From the NCBI RefSeq assembly GCF_030264275.1, contig NZ_CP127165.1, positions 670,001 to 734,000 of the forward strand: a stretch of DNA of 64,000 bases. The letters run 5' to 3'. Position numbers and translations under genes: made by a program. The notes below the pieces were generated by a model. The model was not told the DNA's origin and ran no database searches. It worked only from the letters and a program-made list of their open reading frames with translations. This stretch comes from Marivivens sp. LCG002 (lineage in GTDB: Bacteria; Pseudomonadota; Alphaproteobacteria; Rhodobacterales; Rhodobacteraceae). Shown here piece by piece: positions 8,956 to 17,070 of the stretch. Positions within the stretch are counted from its first letter, which is position 1. Every line of letters begins with the position of its first letter.

Positions 8956-9846
8956 TCACTGTGGCTTTACGCCTTCTCGCTGCAATCTGTCCCGCAGCAC
9001 TTTTATTTCGATGTCGACATCGGTTCGATCTTCGATCAGCATTTTCTGGGTCTTGGCGGCAAAGTTGCCCTCAAGATCGGTCAGAAGCGCTTCGTAGTCG
9101 CGCAATGCCTCTGTATCATTATTCTTGCGATAAAGGTCGCAAAACTTGACCGTCGCATCACGCGCTCCCATCAGATAGACTCCGAGGAATTTGCGTGCAG
9201 AAGTAAGGTCGCGCGGGTCTTCTTCAACAGAACGGATCAACTCGCGCGCTTCCGACACGAAAGAGCTCACGCGCAGTTCGAGCGGGCGGTTCTTGAGGGT
9301 CGCAATATGATCGGTGATGGCAGCGAGATATTCCTCGGCTTCGTCGACGACGCGGGCAACGCGGTCCTGTTGGAAAGTGTCGATCCCTTCGACCCGTTTG
9401 TCTGAAAGAGGGTCGATCCCGAAAGCGACGCTGTGAAGCGCTGTCGTAATCACCCCGAAGAGAACGCCGCCCAAAAGGTCGCCGGTTTTGGCGGTGGCGG
9501 CCAAGGCGATCCCGATCCCTGCAAGAAGTGAGGCCGCGATTTTGCGCGGAAACGCGGGGCGACGCGCGATCTTGCGCTCGTTGAACGCGGCTTCGGCCCG
9601 AAGACCGTCGCGCAAGAGCCAAGCCGAAAGCGCAAGAAGCGCGGCGGCGACCAGAGCCAGAGCAAGGCCTGAGGCGCCCGATCCGAAGGATGTGAAAGCG
9701 ATGACCACGGCGGGAACGAACATGACGTTCGCGCGTCCCCCCGCAGGATCGACCTTGCGCCGGTCACGCTTTTCTTGACGGCGCTGAGCCTTGTCTGTGC
9801 CGTTTTGGGGAACGGGTGAGTATTTTCCTCCGAAACGTTCGGCCAT
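8956..9846 (-). CDS. XpaC-like (5-bromo-4-chloroindolyl phosphate hydrolysis family) membrane protein
   Basis: 296 residues from ATG 9846 (MAERFGGKYSP). A basic N-terminal stretch (QRRQEKRDRRKV) precedes two closely spaced pairs of membrane segments (FVPAVVIAFTSFGSGASGLALALVAAALLALSAWLL and IAASLLAGIGIALAATAKTG with LLGGVLFGVITTALHSVAF, given in pieces). A helical cytoplasmic C-terminal domain follows. The family is named after Bacillus XpaC but its real function is unknown; it regularly neighbours TelA. The start overlaps the stop of the preceding 67-residue membrane protein (TGATG). The reading frame stays open a long way upstream, but family length and the coupling support 9846. Confidence 0.82.
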   Translation of the reverse strand: MAERFGGKYSPVPQNGTDKAQRRQEKRDRRKVDPAGGRANVMFVPAVVIAFTSFGSGASGLALALVAAALLALSAWLLRDGLRAEAAFNERKIARRPAFPRKIAASLLAGIGIALAATAKTGDLLGGVLFGVITTALHSVAFGIDPLSDKRVEGIDTFQQDRVARVVDEAEEYLAAITDHIATLKNRPLELRVSSFVSEARELIRSVEEDPRDLTSARKFLGVYLMGARDATVKFCDLYRKNNDTEALRDYEALLTDLEGNFAAKTQKMLIEDRTDVDIEIKVLRDRLQREGVKPQ

Positions 9847-10049
9847 CAGAGCGCCCCGAGCCAGCCGGAGGTGACCCCGAACATCACGACAACAAGGATC
9901 GCGAAAGCGATATTGCGAATACTCGAAGGCATGAAGTCCCCCTTGATACTGTGGAATGTGGTTGCGAGTTCCCGTCCGGCTTTTGCGAGGCCCGCGATTG
10001 CAAAGCCGAGCAATGCGATAATCAGGAGCAAAAGTAAAAGCCGTGACAT
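9846..10049 (-). CDS. Small two-segment membrane protein upstream of XpaC
   Basis: 67 residues, MSRLLLLLLIIALLGFAIAG... IRNIAFAILVVVMFGVTSGWLGAL. Two hydrophobic helices flank a short hydrophilic loop (KAGRELATTFHSIKGDFMPSS). It is coupled to the XpaC-like gene by a TGATG stop-start overlap and follows a recognisable GGAA site (ATATGTCACGG region on the minus strand), so it is likely real although I recognise no family. It probably acts as a membrane partner of the TelA/XpaC proteins. Confidence 0.6.
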   Translation of the reverse strand: MSRLLLLLLIIALLGFAIAGLAKAGRELATTFHSIKGDFMPSSIRNIAFAILVVVMFGVTSGWLGAL

Positions 10050-10100
10050 ATCGTTCCTCGTTTGGCGCTTTTCCTTCCAGATAGGAAGGCGCAATCGAAT

Positions 10101-10250
10101 TTACGAGGGGCGGCGTGTGTGTGGGTCGGTGGAGCCGCCCTGTCGCTGCGGGACGCGCACACGCCGCGCACCGGCAAAGAGCACGATCCCCGCACATCCT
10201 GCAAAGATTGCGGCACAGAGCACCAAAATTTCGGACAAATTCCCAACCAT
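10101..10250 (-). CDS. Possible small single-pass membrane protein
   Basis: A 49-codon frame from ATG 10250, VGNLSEILVLCAAIFAGCAGIVLF followed by a basic tail (RRVRVPQRQ). One clear membrane helix and a GGGG element 8 bases before the ATG suggest it could be translated between the pseudouridine synthase gene and the 67-residue membrane protein, on the same strand. An in-frame GTG at 10286 is an alternative start. No family recognised, and chance hydrophobic frames of this size do occur; without it the 266 bases between 10049 and 10316 hold nothing else I can identify. Confidence 0.35.
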   Translation of the reverse strand: MVGNLSEILVLCAAIFAGCAGIVLFAGARRVRVPQRQGGSTDPHTRRPS

Positions 10251-10315
10251 ACCATCGACCCCCGTCAATTCGCGTGCAGGCTGCACTATCGACTCAACCG
10301 TGGCAAGTGGAAAGG

Positions 10316-11272
10316 TTAGGGTTTTCTCGGTCTGCGCAAAGGTTTGCCGCCGTCCTTGCGTGGCTCGCTGCTCGGGCGGGCAAAGGATTTACGGGGCGCA
10401 CCTTCGGGTTTCTCGGATTTAGCGGTGCTCGAGGCCGCACGTTGCGGGCGCACGGGTCTTTCGGTGCTGCGGGCGGGTTTGGGGTCGCCCTTGCGGGTGC
10501 GCGAAGGTTTGGCCTTGGCTGTGCCCAAGGGCTCCATCTCCGCATCGAGCCCAAGCTGGTCGCGCAATACGCGGCGGCGGATTTCCTCGACTTCGCCTGC
10601 TTTGAGGTTGCCGAGCTGGAACGGGCCATAGGACACGCGGATCAGGCGGTTCACGATGGCGCCGATCCCTTCCATGGCACGGCGGATTTCACGGTTCTTG
10701 CCCTCGCGCAGCGAGATCGTCAGCCATGCATTGGCCCCGACCTGACGGTCGAAATTCACGATCATCGGTTGATATTGCACGCCGTCGACTTCGATGCCTT
10801 GACGCAAGAGGTCGAGGCTCGCTTCGGAGGCCGTTCCTTTGATACGGACGCGATATTTGCGCAGCCAGCCCGTGGAGGGCAGCTCCAGTTTGCGCTTGAG
10901 CTCGCCATCGTTGGTGAGCAGCAGAAGGCCTTCGGAATTGAGGTCGAGGCGACCGACGCTCATCACGCGGGGCATATCCTCGGGGAGCGACCCGAAGACG
11001 GTCGGACGGTCCTTTTCATCGCGCTCGGTCGTCACGAGGCCCGTCGGCTTGTGATAGAGCCAGAGGCGCGCAGGTTCAGCCGCCTGAAGCGGCTTGCCGT
11101 CCACGACGATCCGTTCGCTGCCCGTGATATTGAGCGCGGGAGAGGTGATGACCTTTCCGTTCACGCTCACGCGGCCGTCTTCGATCATACGTTCGGCTTC
11201 CCTGCGCGAGGCAACGCCGGCGCGGGAGAGGACTTTTGCGATGCGATCGCCTGTGGGAGTGTCTTTGGTCAT
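10316..11272 (-). CDS. rluB: RsuA/RluB-family pseudouridine synthase
   Basis: 318 residues. An N-terminal S4 RNA-binding domain (DRIAKVLSRAGVASRREAERMI, residues 9-50) is followed by the catalytic domain with the family motif GRLDLNSEGLLLLTNDG, in which D110 is the nucleophile, and EGKNREIRRAMEGIGAIVNRLIR. A Lys/Arg/Pro/Ser-rich tail of about 75 residues (from PLGTAKAKPSRTRKG) extends beyond the family core; such tails are common in alphaproteobacterial RluB-like proteins. The likely target is 23S rRNA (U2605 type), but RluB, RluE and RluF substrates cannot be distinguished securely from sequence. Confidence 0.88.
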   Translation of the reverse strand: MTKDTPTGDRIAKVLSRAGVASRREAERMIEDGRVSVNGKVITSPALNITGSERIVVDGKPLQAAEPARLWLYHKPTGLVTTERDEKDRPTVFGSLPEDMPRVMSVGRLDLNSEGLLLLTNDGELKRKLELPSTGWLRKYRVRIKGTASEASLDLLRQGIEVDGVQYQPMIVNFDRQVGANAWLTISLREGKNREIRRAMEGIGAIVNRLIRVSYGPFQLGNLKAGEVEEIRRRVLRDQLGLDAEMEPLGTAKAKPSRTRKGDPKPARSTERPVRPQRAASSTAKSEKPEGAPRKSFARPSSEPRKDGGKPLRRPRKP

Positions 11273-11321
11273 GGGGTCTCATAGCGCCTGAGGGGATGCC
11301 CGCGCAATGGGGATAAAAAGA

Positions 11322-11370
11322 GGGGGGCGCTGCCCCCGTCTGCCAAAGGCAGACTCCCCCGGGATATTTG
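11322..11370. repeat. GC-rich double-hairpin intergenic element
   Basis: Two adjacent perfect hairpins: GGGGG-CGCTG-CCCCC, then GTCTGCC-AAA-GGCAGAC, followed directly by TCCCCCGGGATATTTG. The trailing CCCCC can compete with the first hairpin for its G-run. It lies between the divergent starts of the pseudouridine synthase gene and tadA. I recall many near-identical elements between genes in Rhodobacterales genomes; a shorter relative is in the gcvH-gcvP gap at 19828-19845. Confidence 0.6.
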
Positions 11371-11430
11371 AAGCACAAAGGCAAGAGGGGCAGGAGTTGA
11401 ACGGAACAGGAAAATCGCGCAGAAGGGGGC

Positions 11431-11880
11431 ATGGAATTCACAAGTCACATGGGTGTCGCACTTGAGGAGGCGCGGGCGGCGGCCGAACGCGGCGAGGTGC
11501 CTGTCGGCGCCGTCGTCGTCGGCCCGAAAGGCGAGGTCGTCGCCAGGGCAGGCAACCGCACGCGCGAGTTGTGTGATCCGACCGCCCATGCCGAAGTGCT
11601 TGCGATCCGCGGGGCCTGCCGTGTTCTGGGGCAGGAGCGGCTTGCGGATCATGATCTCTATGTGACGCTCGAGCCTTGCCCGATGTGCGCCGGGGCGATT
11701 TCCTTTGCGCGGATCCGGCGGCTTTATTTTGGGGCAAGCGATCCCAAGTCGGGCGGGGTAAGCGTAGGAGCGCGCGTCTTTGCAAGGCCCCAATGCCATC
11801 ACGCGCCCGAAGTCTATGACGGGCTGGCCGCCGAGGATGCGGAGGCGATTTTACGCAGCTTTTTTGCCGCGCGCCGCTAA
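11431..11880 (+). CDS. tadA: tRNA-specific adenosine deaminase TadA
   Basis: Deaminates A34 to inosine in the wobble position of tRNA-Arg(ACG). The 149-residue cytidine-deaminase fold shows the zinc ligands and proton shuttle H53-A-E55-V and the P82-C83-P-M-C86 motif (PCPMCAGAI), plus the TadA-type GEVPVGAVVV start of the core. The ATG has an AGAAGGGGG ribosome site directly upstream. It is monocistronic, divergent from the pseudouridine synthase gene. Confidence 0.95.
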   Translation: MEFTSHMGVALEEARAAAERGEVPVGAVVVGPKGEVVARAGNRTRELCDPTAHAEVLAIRGACRVLGQERLADHDLYVTLEPCPMCAGAISFARIRRLYFGASDPKSGGVSVGARVFARPQCHHAPEVYDGLAAEDAEAILRSFFAARR

Positions 11881-11964
11881 GCCTGCCCTTTTTGCGCTTT
11901 GATATGCTTGCGGGTGTGGACTGTCGGCGTTAAACGCAGTCCCGACCAATATACGGAGAGGCCC

Positions 11965-12252
11965 ATGTCTATCGACACGGAAACCGCCCGCCGCGTGGCA
12001 AAACTTGCCCGCATCAAGGTGGAAGAAGATGCACTGCCCGCACTGGCGCAGGAGTTCAACGCAATCCTCGGCTTTATCGAACAGCTCGAGGAAGTGAATG
12101 TGGATGGTATCGAGCCGATGACCTCGGTCACGCCGCAGCGCCTCAAGCGCCGCGTTGATGTGGTGACGGATGGGGATCAGCAGGGTGCGGTTCTCAAGAA
12201 TGCGCCCGATGCGCGTGAAGGCTTCTTTGCCGTGCCGAAGGTGGTGGAATAA
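11965..12252 (+). CDS. gatC: Asp-tRNA(Asn)/Glu-tRNA(Gln) amidotransferase subunit C
   Basis: 95-residue stabilising subunit of GatCAB, which amidates Glu-tRNA(Gln) (and possibly Asp-tRNA(Asn)). It has the GatC pattern [31 protein letters not shown] and the C-terminal [19 protein letters not shown]. The start at 11965 follows a GGAGAG site. gatA begins on its stop (TAATG), so C and A are coupled; gatB is not in the window. Confidence 0.96.
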   Translation: MSIDTETARRVAKLARIKVEEDALPALAQEFNAILGFIEQLEEVNVDGIEPMTSVTPQRLKRRVDVVTDGDQQGAVLKNAPDAREGFFAVPKVVE

Positions 12253-13730
12253 TGACCGAGCTCAATAAACTGACCATTGCCGCTGCGCGTGATGCGCTTC
12301 GCAAAGGCGAGGTGACTTCTGTCGAGCTCACCGAAGCTTGTCTTTCGGCGATCGATGCGGCCGATGCACTCAATGCCTATGTCCACAAAACCCCCGAGAT
12401 CGCCATGGAGCAGGCCAAGGCGGCCGATGCCCGTCGGGGCGAGGGGGCAGGCGTTCTGAACGGTATCCCGCTCGGGATCAAGGATCTCTTTTGCACCAAG
12501 GGCGTTGCGTCCCAAGCCGCCTCGGGAATTCTCGAAGGCTTCAAACCCGAATACGAGTCGACCGTCACCTCCAAGCTCTTCGAGAGCGGGGCGGTCATGC
12601 TCGGCAAGCTCAACATGGATGAATTCGCCATGGGCTCGTCGAACGAGAGTTCGGTTTACGGCCCTGCGGTCAACCCGTGGAAGATCGATGATCGCAATCT
12701 GACCCCCGGCGGCTCTTCGGGGGGATCGGCGGCTGCGGTTGCGGCGGATCTTTGCCTTGGGGCGACGGGCACCGATACGGGCGGTTCGATCCGTCAGCCT
12801 GCGGCCTTTACGGGCACGGTCGGGATCAAGCCGACCTATGGCCGTGTGTCGCGCTGGGGCATCATCGCCTATGCCTCCTCGCTCGATCAGGCGGGACCGA
12901 TGACCAAAGACGTGCGCGACTCGGCCATCATGCTGGGCGTGATGGCGGGTCACGATATGAAGGATTCGACCTCGGCCGACATCACGGTTCCCGACTTCGA
13001 AGCCGCTTTGACCGGCGACATCAAGGGCAAGACGATCGGTATCCCGAAGGAATACCGTCTTGAGGGTCTGAACGACGAGATTTCCAAGCTCTGGGATCAG
13101 GGTGCAGAGATGCTCCGCGATGCGGGGGCCAAGGTCGTCGATATCAGCCTTCCGCATACGAAATACGCGCTTCCCGCCTATTACGTGATCGCACCTGCCG
13201 AAGCTTCGTCGAACCTTGCGCGCTATGACGGCGTGCGTTTCGGCCATCGTGCCAAGCTCGGGTCGGGCGACGGGATCACCGAGATGTACGAGAAGACCCG
13301 CGCCGAAGGCTTCGGTCACGAAGTTCAGCGTCGCATCATGGTAGGCACCTATGTGCTTTCGGCAGGCTTTTACGACGCCTATTACAACCGCGCCCGCAAG
13401 GTCCGCACGCTGATCAAGCGCGACTTTGAAGAGGCGTTTGCTGCGGGTGTGGATGCGATCCTTGCGCCTGCGACGCCTTCGCCGGCCTTCGGCATCGGTG
13501 AGGTCTCGGATGCAAATCCTGTCGAGATGTATCTCAATGACGTCTTTACTGTGACGCTGAACCTTGCCGGCCTGCCCGGTGTGGCGGTTCCGACGGGGCT
13601 TGCCTCGAACGGGCTTCCGCTCGGGCTCCAGCTGATCGGGCGTCCGTGGGAAGAGGCCGATTTGCTGAATATCGCCTATTCGCTCGAACGGTCTGCTGGC
13701 TTCGTAGCCAAGCCGTCAAAGTGGTGGTAA
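12252..13730 (+). CDS. gatA: Asp-tRNA(Asn)/Glu-tRNA(Gln) amidotransferase subunit A
   Basis: 492-residue glutaminase subunit of GatCAB and member of the amidase-signature family. The Ser-cisSer-Lys triad is present: K77 in [10 protein letters not shown], the Gly/Ser loop [12 protein letters not shown] at 153-164, and nucleophile S179 in [12 protein letters not shown]. It releases ammonia from glutamine for channeling to GatB. Full family length. Overlaps the gatC stop by one base. Confidence 0.97.
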   Translation: MTELNKLTIAAARDALRKGEVTSVELTEACLSAIDAADALNAYVHKTPEIAMEQAKAADARRGEGAGVLNGIPLGIKDLFCTKGVASQAASGILEGFKPEYESTVTSKLFESGAVMLGKLNMDEFAMGSSNESSVYGPAVNPWKIDDRNLTPGGSSGGSAAAVAADLCLGATGTDTGGSIRQPAAFTGTVGIKPTYGRVSRWGIIAYASSLDQAGPMTKDVRDSAIMLGVMAGHDMKDSTSADITVPDFEAALTGDIKGKTIGIPKEYRLEGLNDEISKLWDQGAEMLRDAGAKVVDISLPHTKYALPAYYVIAPAEASSNLARYDGVRFGHRAKLGSGDGITEMYEKTRAEGFGHEVQRRIMVGTYVLSAGFYDAYYNRARKVRTLIKRDFEEAFAAGVDAILAPATPSPAFGIGEVSDANPVEMYLNDVFTVTLNLAGLPGVAVPTGLASNGLPLGLQLIGRPWEEADLLNIAYSLERSAGFVAKPSKWW

Positions 13731-13767
13731 GAGCGCCGAAACTGGTTGAGATGGGCAGGTCCTGATC

Positions 13768-14487
13768 GTGAAAACGTTACTTGGTGTTGGTATTACGCTT
13801 TTTGCACTCGCTGCATGTAGCTCGTCTGTCCCCGACAGCGGCGCGGGCGTCGGGTTCAATGATTACAGCCAATACGAGATCGAGCGTGCGCAGCGTGAAG
13901 CGGCGCTGAACGGGACCGCTCCCCTTGCGGCGGGCACCCTCAGCGCTCCTGCAGCAGTCGCTACGACCGAGTTGCAGGCGGTCGGGATCGGCTCCCGTAT
14001 CGATGCGGTCGAGGCCGCAGCGGGGCGGACCACGGGAATCGAAGCGTCGCCCTCGAATGCTGCGCCTGCGGTCATTGGGGCGGGGATTTCCGACGAACAG
14101 GACTTTGACGCGGTTGCGTCGCGCGAAACGATCGAATCCGATGCCGCGCGTCTGGCAGAAAATGCAGCTCAATATCAGGTCGTCGGCCAGACTGCCGTTC
14201 CCGAGCGGGACGGGCGCGAAGGTCCGAATATCGTGGAATACGCTCTCAATGCGCCGAATTCCAAGGGGCAGGAATGGTATTCGCGTTTCAAATTCGCCAG
14301 CCAGAGTCGGTATCAGCGCAATTGCGCCTCCTATGTCTCGGCAGATGCGGCGCAGCGCGATTTTCTGGCGCGTGGCGGCCCTGAGCGGGACGCGCGCGGG
14401 CTTGATCCCGATGGCGACGGCTTTGCCTGTGCATGGGACCCTGCGCCCTTCAAGCTGGCGGCCAAGGCAGCCGCGTCCGGCAACTGA
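13768..14487 (+). CDS. Lipoprotein with C-terminal excalibur-like calcium-binding motif
   Basis: 239 residues from a GTG start. Lipoprotein signal peptide with lipobox LAAC (Cys17), then a long Ala/Ser/Glu-rich region of low complexity (to residue about 150), then a conserved C-terminal part with two Cys pairs (YQRNCASYVSADAAQRDF; GLDPDGDGFACAWDP). DPDGDGFAC resembles the excalibur DxDxDGxxCE calcium-binding motif. No recognised function; envelope location is likely. It overlaps the amidase gene by 55 bases, so the two are probably co-expressed and may act together in the periplasm. Confidence 0.75.
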   Translation: MKTLLGVGITLFALAACSSSVPDSGAGVGFNDYSQYEIERAQREAALNGTAPLAAGTLSAPAAVATTELQAVGIGSRIDAVEAAAGRTTGIEASPSNAAPAVIGAGISDEQDFDAVASRETIESDAARLAENAAQYQVVGQTAVPERDGREGPNIVEYALNAPNSKGQEWYSRFKFASQSRYQRNCASYVSADAAQRDFLARGGPERDARGLDPDGDGFACAWDPAPFKLAAKAAASGN

Positions 14488-15176
14488 TCGCCTCGGGGCC
14501 CAGATCCCCGAATTTCGGGCCGCGCCGCGACGGGGCCCGACCTGATCTTGTCGTCATTCATTACACTGCAATGGCGGACTGTGTGGCGGCCGAGCGTGTC
14601 TTGTGCTCTCCCGAGACAGAGGTGTCAGCGCATTACCTGATCTCGCCACAGGGTGAGGTGATCCCGCTTGTGGACGAGACAGACCGCGCTTGGCACGCGG
14701 GCGCAGGCCGCTGGGGGGGCGTCACGGATGTGAACAGCCGCTCGATCGGGATCGAGCTGTCAAACACGGGATACGCCCCGTTTTCGGCACCTTTGATGAA
14801 CGCGCTCGAGGAGCTGCTCGCGCAGATTATGCAGCGATGGTCTATCCCGCCCGAACGTGTGATCGCGCATTCCGATTGCGCCCCCGGTCGCAAGATCGAT
14901 CCCGGCTTTCGGTTCGATTGGCAGAGGCTTGCGCGCTCCGGCCTTTCGATCTGGCCTGAGGCCAGAGTGGCGAGGGCCGAAGATATCGCGCAAGCGGTCG
15001 ATGCAGCGCTGACGGTGTTCGGGTATGATCCAGCCGTGCCCTTCGAGACGCGTCTGGCCGCCCTTCGGCTGCGCTTTCGTCCAAGGATGAGCGGACCTGT
15101 GGACGCTATCGATCTGGCGCTTGCAGGCGATCTGGCCGAGCGGTTTCCCGTTGACCGACAAGCGCCAAGCGCCTAA
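14433..15176 (+). CDS. N-acetylmuramoyl-L-alanine amidase (AmpD/AmiD, Amidase_2)
   Basis: Cleaves the amide bond between N-acetylmuramic acid and the stem peptide, for cell-wall turnover or recycling. The Amidase_2 zinc site is visible: His in LVVIHYTA, His in IAHSDCAPGRKIDPG and the following Lys/Asp. LISPQGEVIPLVDETDRAWHAG is typical. The C-terminal 70 residues form a peptidoglycan-binding-like extension. From ATG 14433 there is no signal peptide, so it may be cytoplasmic like AmpD; the first 35 residues, encoded inside the upstream gene's end, look uninformative, and a non-standard start nearer the domain cannot be excluded. Confidence 0.85.
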   Translation: MGPCALQAGGQGSRVRQLIASGPRSPNFGPRRDGARPDLVVIHYTAMADCVAAERVLCSPETEVSAHYLISPQGEVIPLVDETDRAWHAGAGRWGGVTDVNSRSIGIELSNTGYAPFSAPLMNALEELLAQIMQRWSIPPERVIAHSDCAPGRKIDPGFRFDWQRLARSGLSIWPEARVARAEDIAQAVDAALTVFGYDPAVPFETRLAALRLRFRPRMSGPVDAIDLALAGDLAERFPVDRQAPSA

Positions 15177-15182
15177 GCACGC

Positions 15183-15581
15183 CGTCGCGCGGATGGCTGG
15201 ATGACCGCGGGCTTCGGCCCGAGGAAAGTCCGGGCTCCACAAAGCACGGTGCCGGATAACGTCCGGCGGGGGTAACCCTAGGGAAAGCGCCACAGAAAAC
15301 AGACTACTCTGCCTCGTGCAGGGAAAAGGTGAAAAGGTGGGGTAAGAGCCCACCGCGGAACTGGTAACAGAACCGGCACGGCAAGCCCCACCGGGAGCAA
15401 TGCCAAATAGGAACCACGCGCGTGTGCTGATCGGCTTGCCGATATCCGCGCAGGGACGCTTGACCCCGAGTGGTTCGGGTTGGCAGCTAGAGGGCGGTTG
15501 GTAACAGCCGCTCGAGATGAATGGTCATCCAGAGAGGGCAACCTCTTGGACAAAACCCGGCTTATAGGCCGTCCGCGCATA
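15183..15581 (+). ncRNA. rnpB: RNase P RNA (bacterial class A)
   Basis: The catalytic RNA that trims the 5' ends of tRNA precursors. Diagnostic conserved blocks are present: GAGGAAAGTCCGGGCTCC near 15222, AGGGAAAGCGCCACAGAAA near 15280, GGTAACAGAACCGG near 15365, and the 3' ACAAAACCCGGCTTATAGGC near 15551. The terminal P1 helix forms between GCGCGGATGGC (from about 15187) and GCCGTCCGCGC (to about 15578). Ends are estimated from P1 pairing. The length of about 395 nt fits alphaproteobacteria. Any reading frames here are spurious. Confidence 0.96.
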
Positions 15582-15739
15582 TTTCTTTGCCCATGCCGCT
15601 GTGGAAAAAGAATCTTTCGAACCTGATGCTGAATCTTGGCTCTTTGAGGTTGACTCGGCGCGGCACGCAGGTAAAAGGCGGCTTCAATTCAGTATTTCAC
15701 GCGATGTGCCATGTGGCCCGCGATCAGGAGAGATGAGAA

Positions 15740-15907
15740 ATGGCGAAGCCTACCACCATCAAAATCCGCCTGAACTCCAGCGCGGGGACCGGGCACTTCT
15801 ACGTAACCAAGAAAAACGCTCGTACGATGACCGAGAAAATGACCGTTCGTAAATACGATCCGGTTGCTCGTAAGCACGTCGAGTACAAAGAAGGCAAGAT
15901 CAAGTAA
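15740..15907 (+). CDS. rpmG: 50S ribosomal protein L33
   Basis: 55-residue ribosomal protein: [20 protein letters not shown], ending [11 protein letters not shown]. This is the cysteine-free (C-minus) L33 form, so it does not bind zinc. The ATG has GGAGAGATG upstream. A possible promoter, TTGACT at 15650 and TAAAAG 16 bases later, lies between rnpB and the gene. A strong intrinsic terminator follows 27 bases after the stop. Confidence 0.97.
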   Translation: MAKPTTIKIRLNSSAGTGHFYVTKKNARTMTEKMTVRKYDPVARKHVEYKEGKIK

Positions 15908-15933
15908 GATCGCCTCTCTTTCGGGACAGTATA

Positions 15934-15962
15934 AAGGCCGCCTTTCGGGCGGCCTTTTGCTT
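15934..15962 (+). terminator. Intrinsic terminator after rpmG
   Basis: AAAGGCCGCC-TTTC-GGGCGGCCTTTT: a near-perfect GC stem followed by T-rich sequence. The A-run on the left makes it usable on the minus strand too, for the convergent glycosyltransferase gene ending at 15967. Confidence 0.85.
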
Positions 15963-15966
15963 TTGA

Positions 15967-17070
15967 TCAGTCGATGGCCTCGACGCGATGACCGCGCCAA
16001 TGGATCGTCGGACTGCGCCAAGTCGAAAGCCAAAGCACGGGAAAGAGCGCATCTCGAACGATCATCGCGGCCAGATCGCGCGGGCCCGAGGGCCAGCCTG
16101 CGGCGCGCGCCAAGAGCCATTCCGCGCCGAACCAGAGACCACCGAGCACGGGCAGCGACCAAAGCGGTGCGAGCCCCATCCCGACGAAAGTGCTCAGCAA
16201 AAGGAGCGGCGGAAGCGCACCTTGGAAGATTTCCAGCATGAAGAAGATCGGAAAGCCTTCGAGCCGCAGGCGGGACCAGCGAAGCTGACGGTGCCAAACG
16301 GGACGGCGTTCGCGTTTGCCAAGCGGTTGCGCAAAGAGCTTGCGCGGGAGGCGGACACGGAACCCTTGGGCCCGCACTGCTTTGGTGGACGCGACATCTT
16401 CGGCAAGCTCTCGGCCGAGCGCGACGAGGCCCCCAGCCTGTTCCAATAGATCACGACGCCAGAATAGGGTTTTGCCTTGAGCGAAGCCGAACCCGAGGCT
16501 GTCGATGGAAAGCTGCCAGCGTGCCTGATTGGTGTTGAGAAAGGCCGCCTCGACCGCTGCCCAGAAGCTCTCGGGCCTGCTGCCGACGGGGGGACCGGAG
16601 ACAAGCCCGACCCCGCTTGTCCAGCAGTCCAGAAGATCATCGAGGTAGCTCGGTGGAAGTAAAAGGTTCGAATCCGTCATCACCAGCCACGGCGAACGCG
16701 CGGCTTCGACGCCTTTGAAAAGATTATTGAGCTTTGGGTTTCCGGTAAGCGCCGTCTCTCCGATCAAGAGGCGTGCGGGACGGGCAGGATGCTGGGCCAT
16801 CAGATCTTTGACAAGCGCGACCGACGGATCGTTTTCGCGCGGTGCGCAAAAGATCAGCTCGTATTGGGGATAGTCGAGCGCAAAGCTTGATCCGAGGGTT
16901 TCTCGTTCGATCGGATCAGCGCCGCAGACGGGTCTGATCAGCGACAAAAAGGGCTGTCCCCGTGGTGCGCTGCGGCGGGGCACAAGATAGCGCCAAAGCG
17001 TCATCGCAATGGTGCCGAAGTGCAGTGCCGCCAAGAGCGAGAAAAGAGCGACCGAAAGTGTGATCAACAT
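15967..17070 (-). CDS. Glycosyltransferase family 2/21 (ceramide-glucosyltransferase-like)
   Basis: 367-residue membrane glycosyltransferase. An N-terminal membrane helix (LITLSVALFSLLAALHFG) precedes the catalytic domain with DxD-like TDSNLLLPP, GLVSGPPVGSRP, the acceptor Asp in ELAEDVASTKAV, and the (Q)xxRW-type HRQLRWSRLRLEG. Two or three C-terminal hydrophobic segments follow. The motifs match GT21 (glucosylceramide synthase, HpnI and related glycolipid enzymes). It overlaps the phosphoesterase gene by 7 bases, suggesting a two-gene glycolipid pathway. Acceptor and sugar cannot be told from sequence. Start 17070 places the first Met at the membrane helix; 17124 is an in-frame alternative. 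Confidence 0.8.
   Translation of the reverse strand: MLITLSVALFSLLAALHFGTIAMTLWRYLVPRRSAPRGQPFLSLIRPVCGADPIERETLGSSFALDYPQYELIFCAPRENDPSVALVKDLMAQHPARPARLLIGETALTGNPKLNNLFKGVEAARSPWLVMTDSNLLLPPSYLDDLLDCWTSGVGLVSGPPVGSRPESFWAAVEAAFLNTNQARWQLSIDSLGFGFAQGKTLFWRRDLLEQAGGLVALGRELAEDVASTKAVRAQGFRVRLPRKLFAQPLGKRERRPVWHRQLRWSRLRLEGFPIFFMLEIFQGALPPLLLLSTFVGMGLAPLWSLPVLGGLWFGAEWLLARAAGWPSGPRDLAAMIVRDALFPVLWLSTWRSPTIHWRGHRVEAID

Noticed and set aside
6898-9405. 835-codon open frame on the plus strand
   Set aside because: It runs antisense through the DUF2927 and TelA genes and into the XpaC-like gene, which all have clear family motifs; its composition (Arg/Gly/His/Asp mixture, no domain) is typical of a high-GC antisense frame.
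15190-15580. Open frames of 60-200 codons in the region before rpmG
   Set aside because: They overlap the RNase P RNA gene, whose conserved core is clear; none has a domain.
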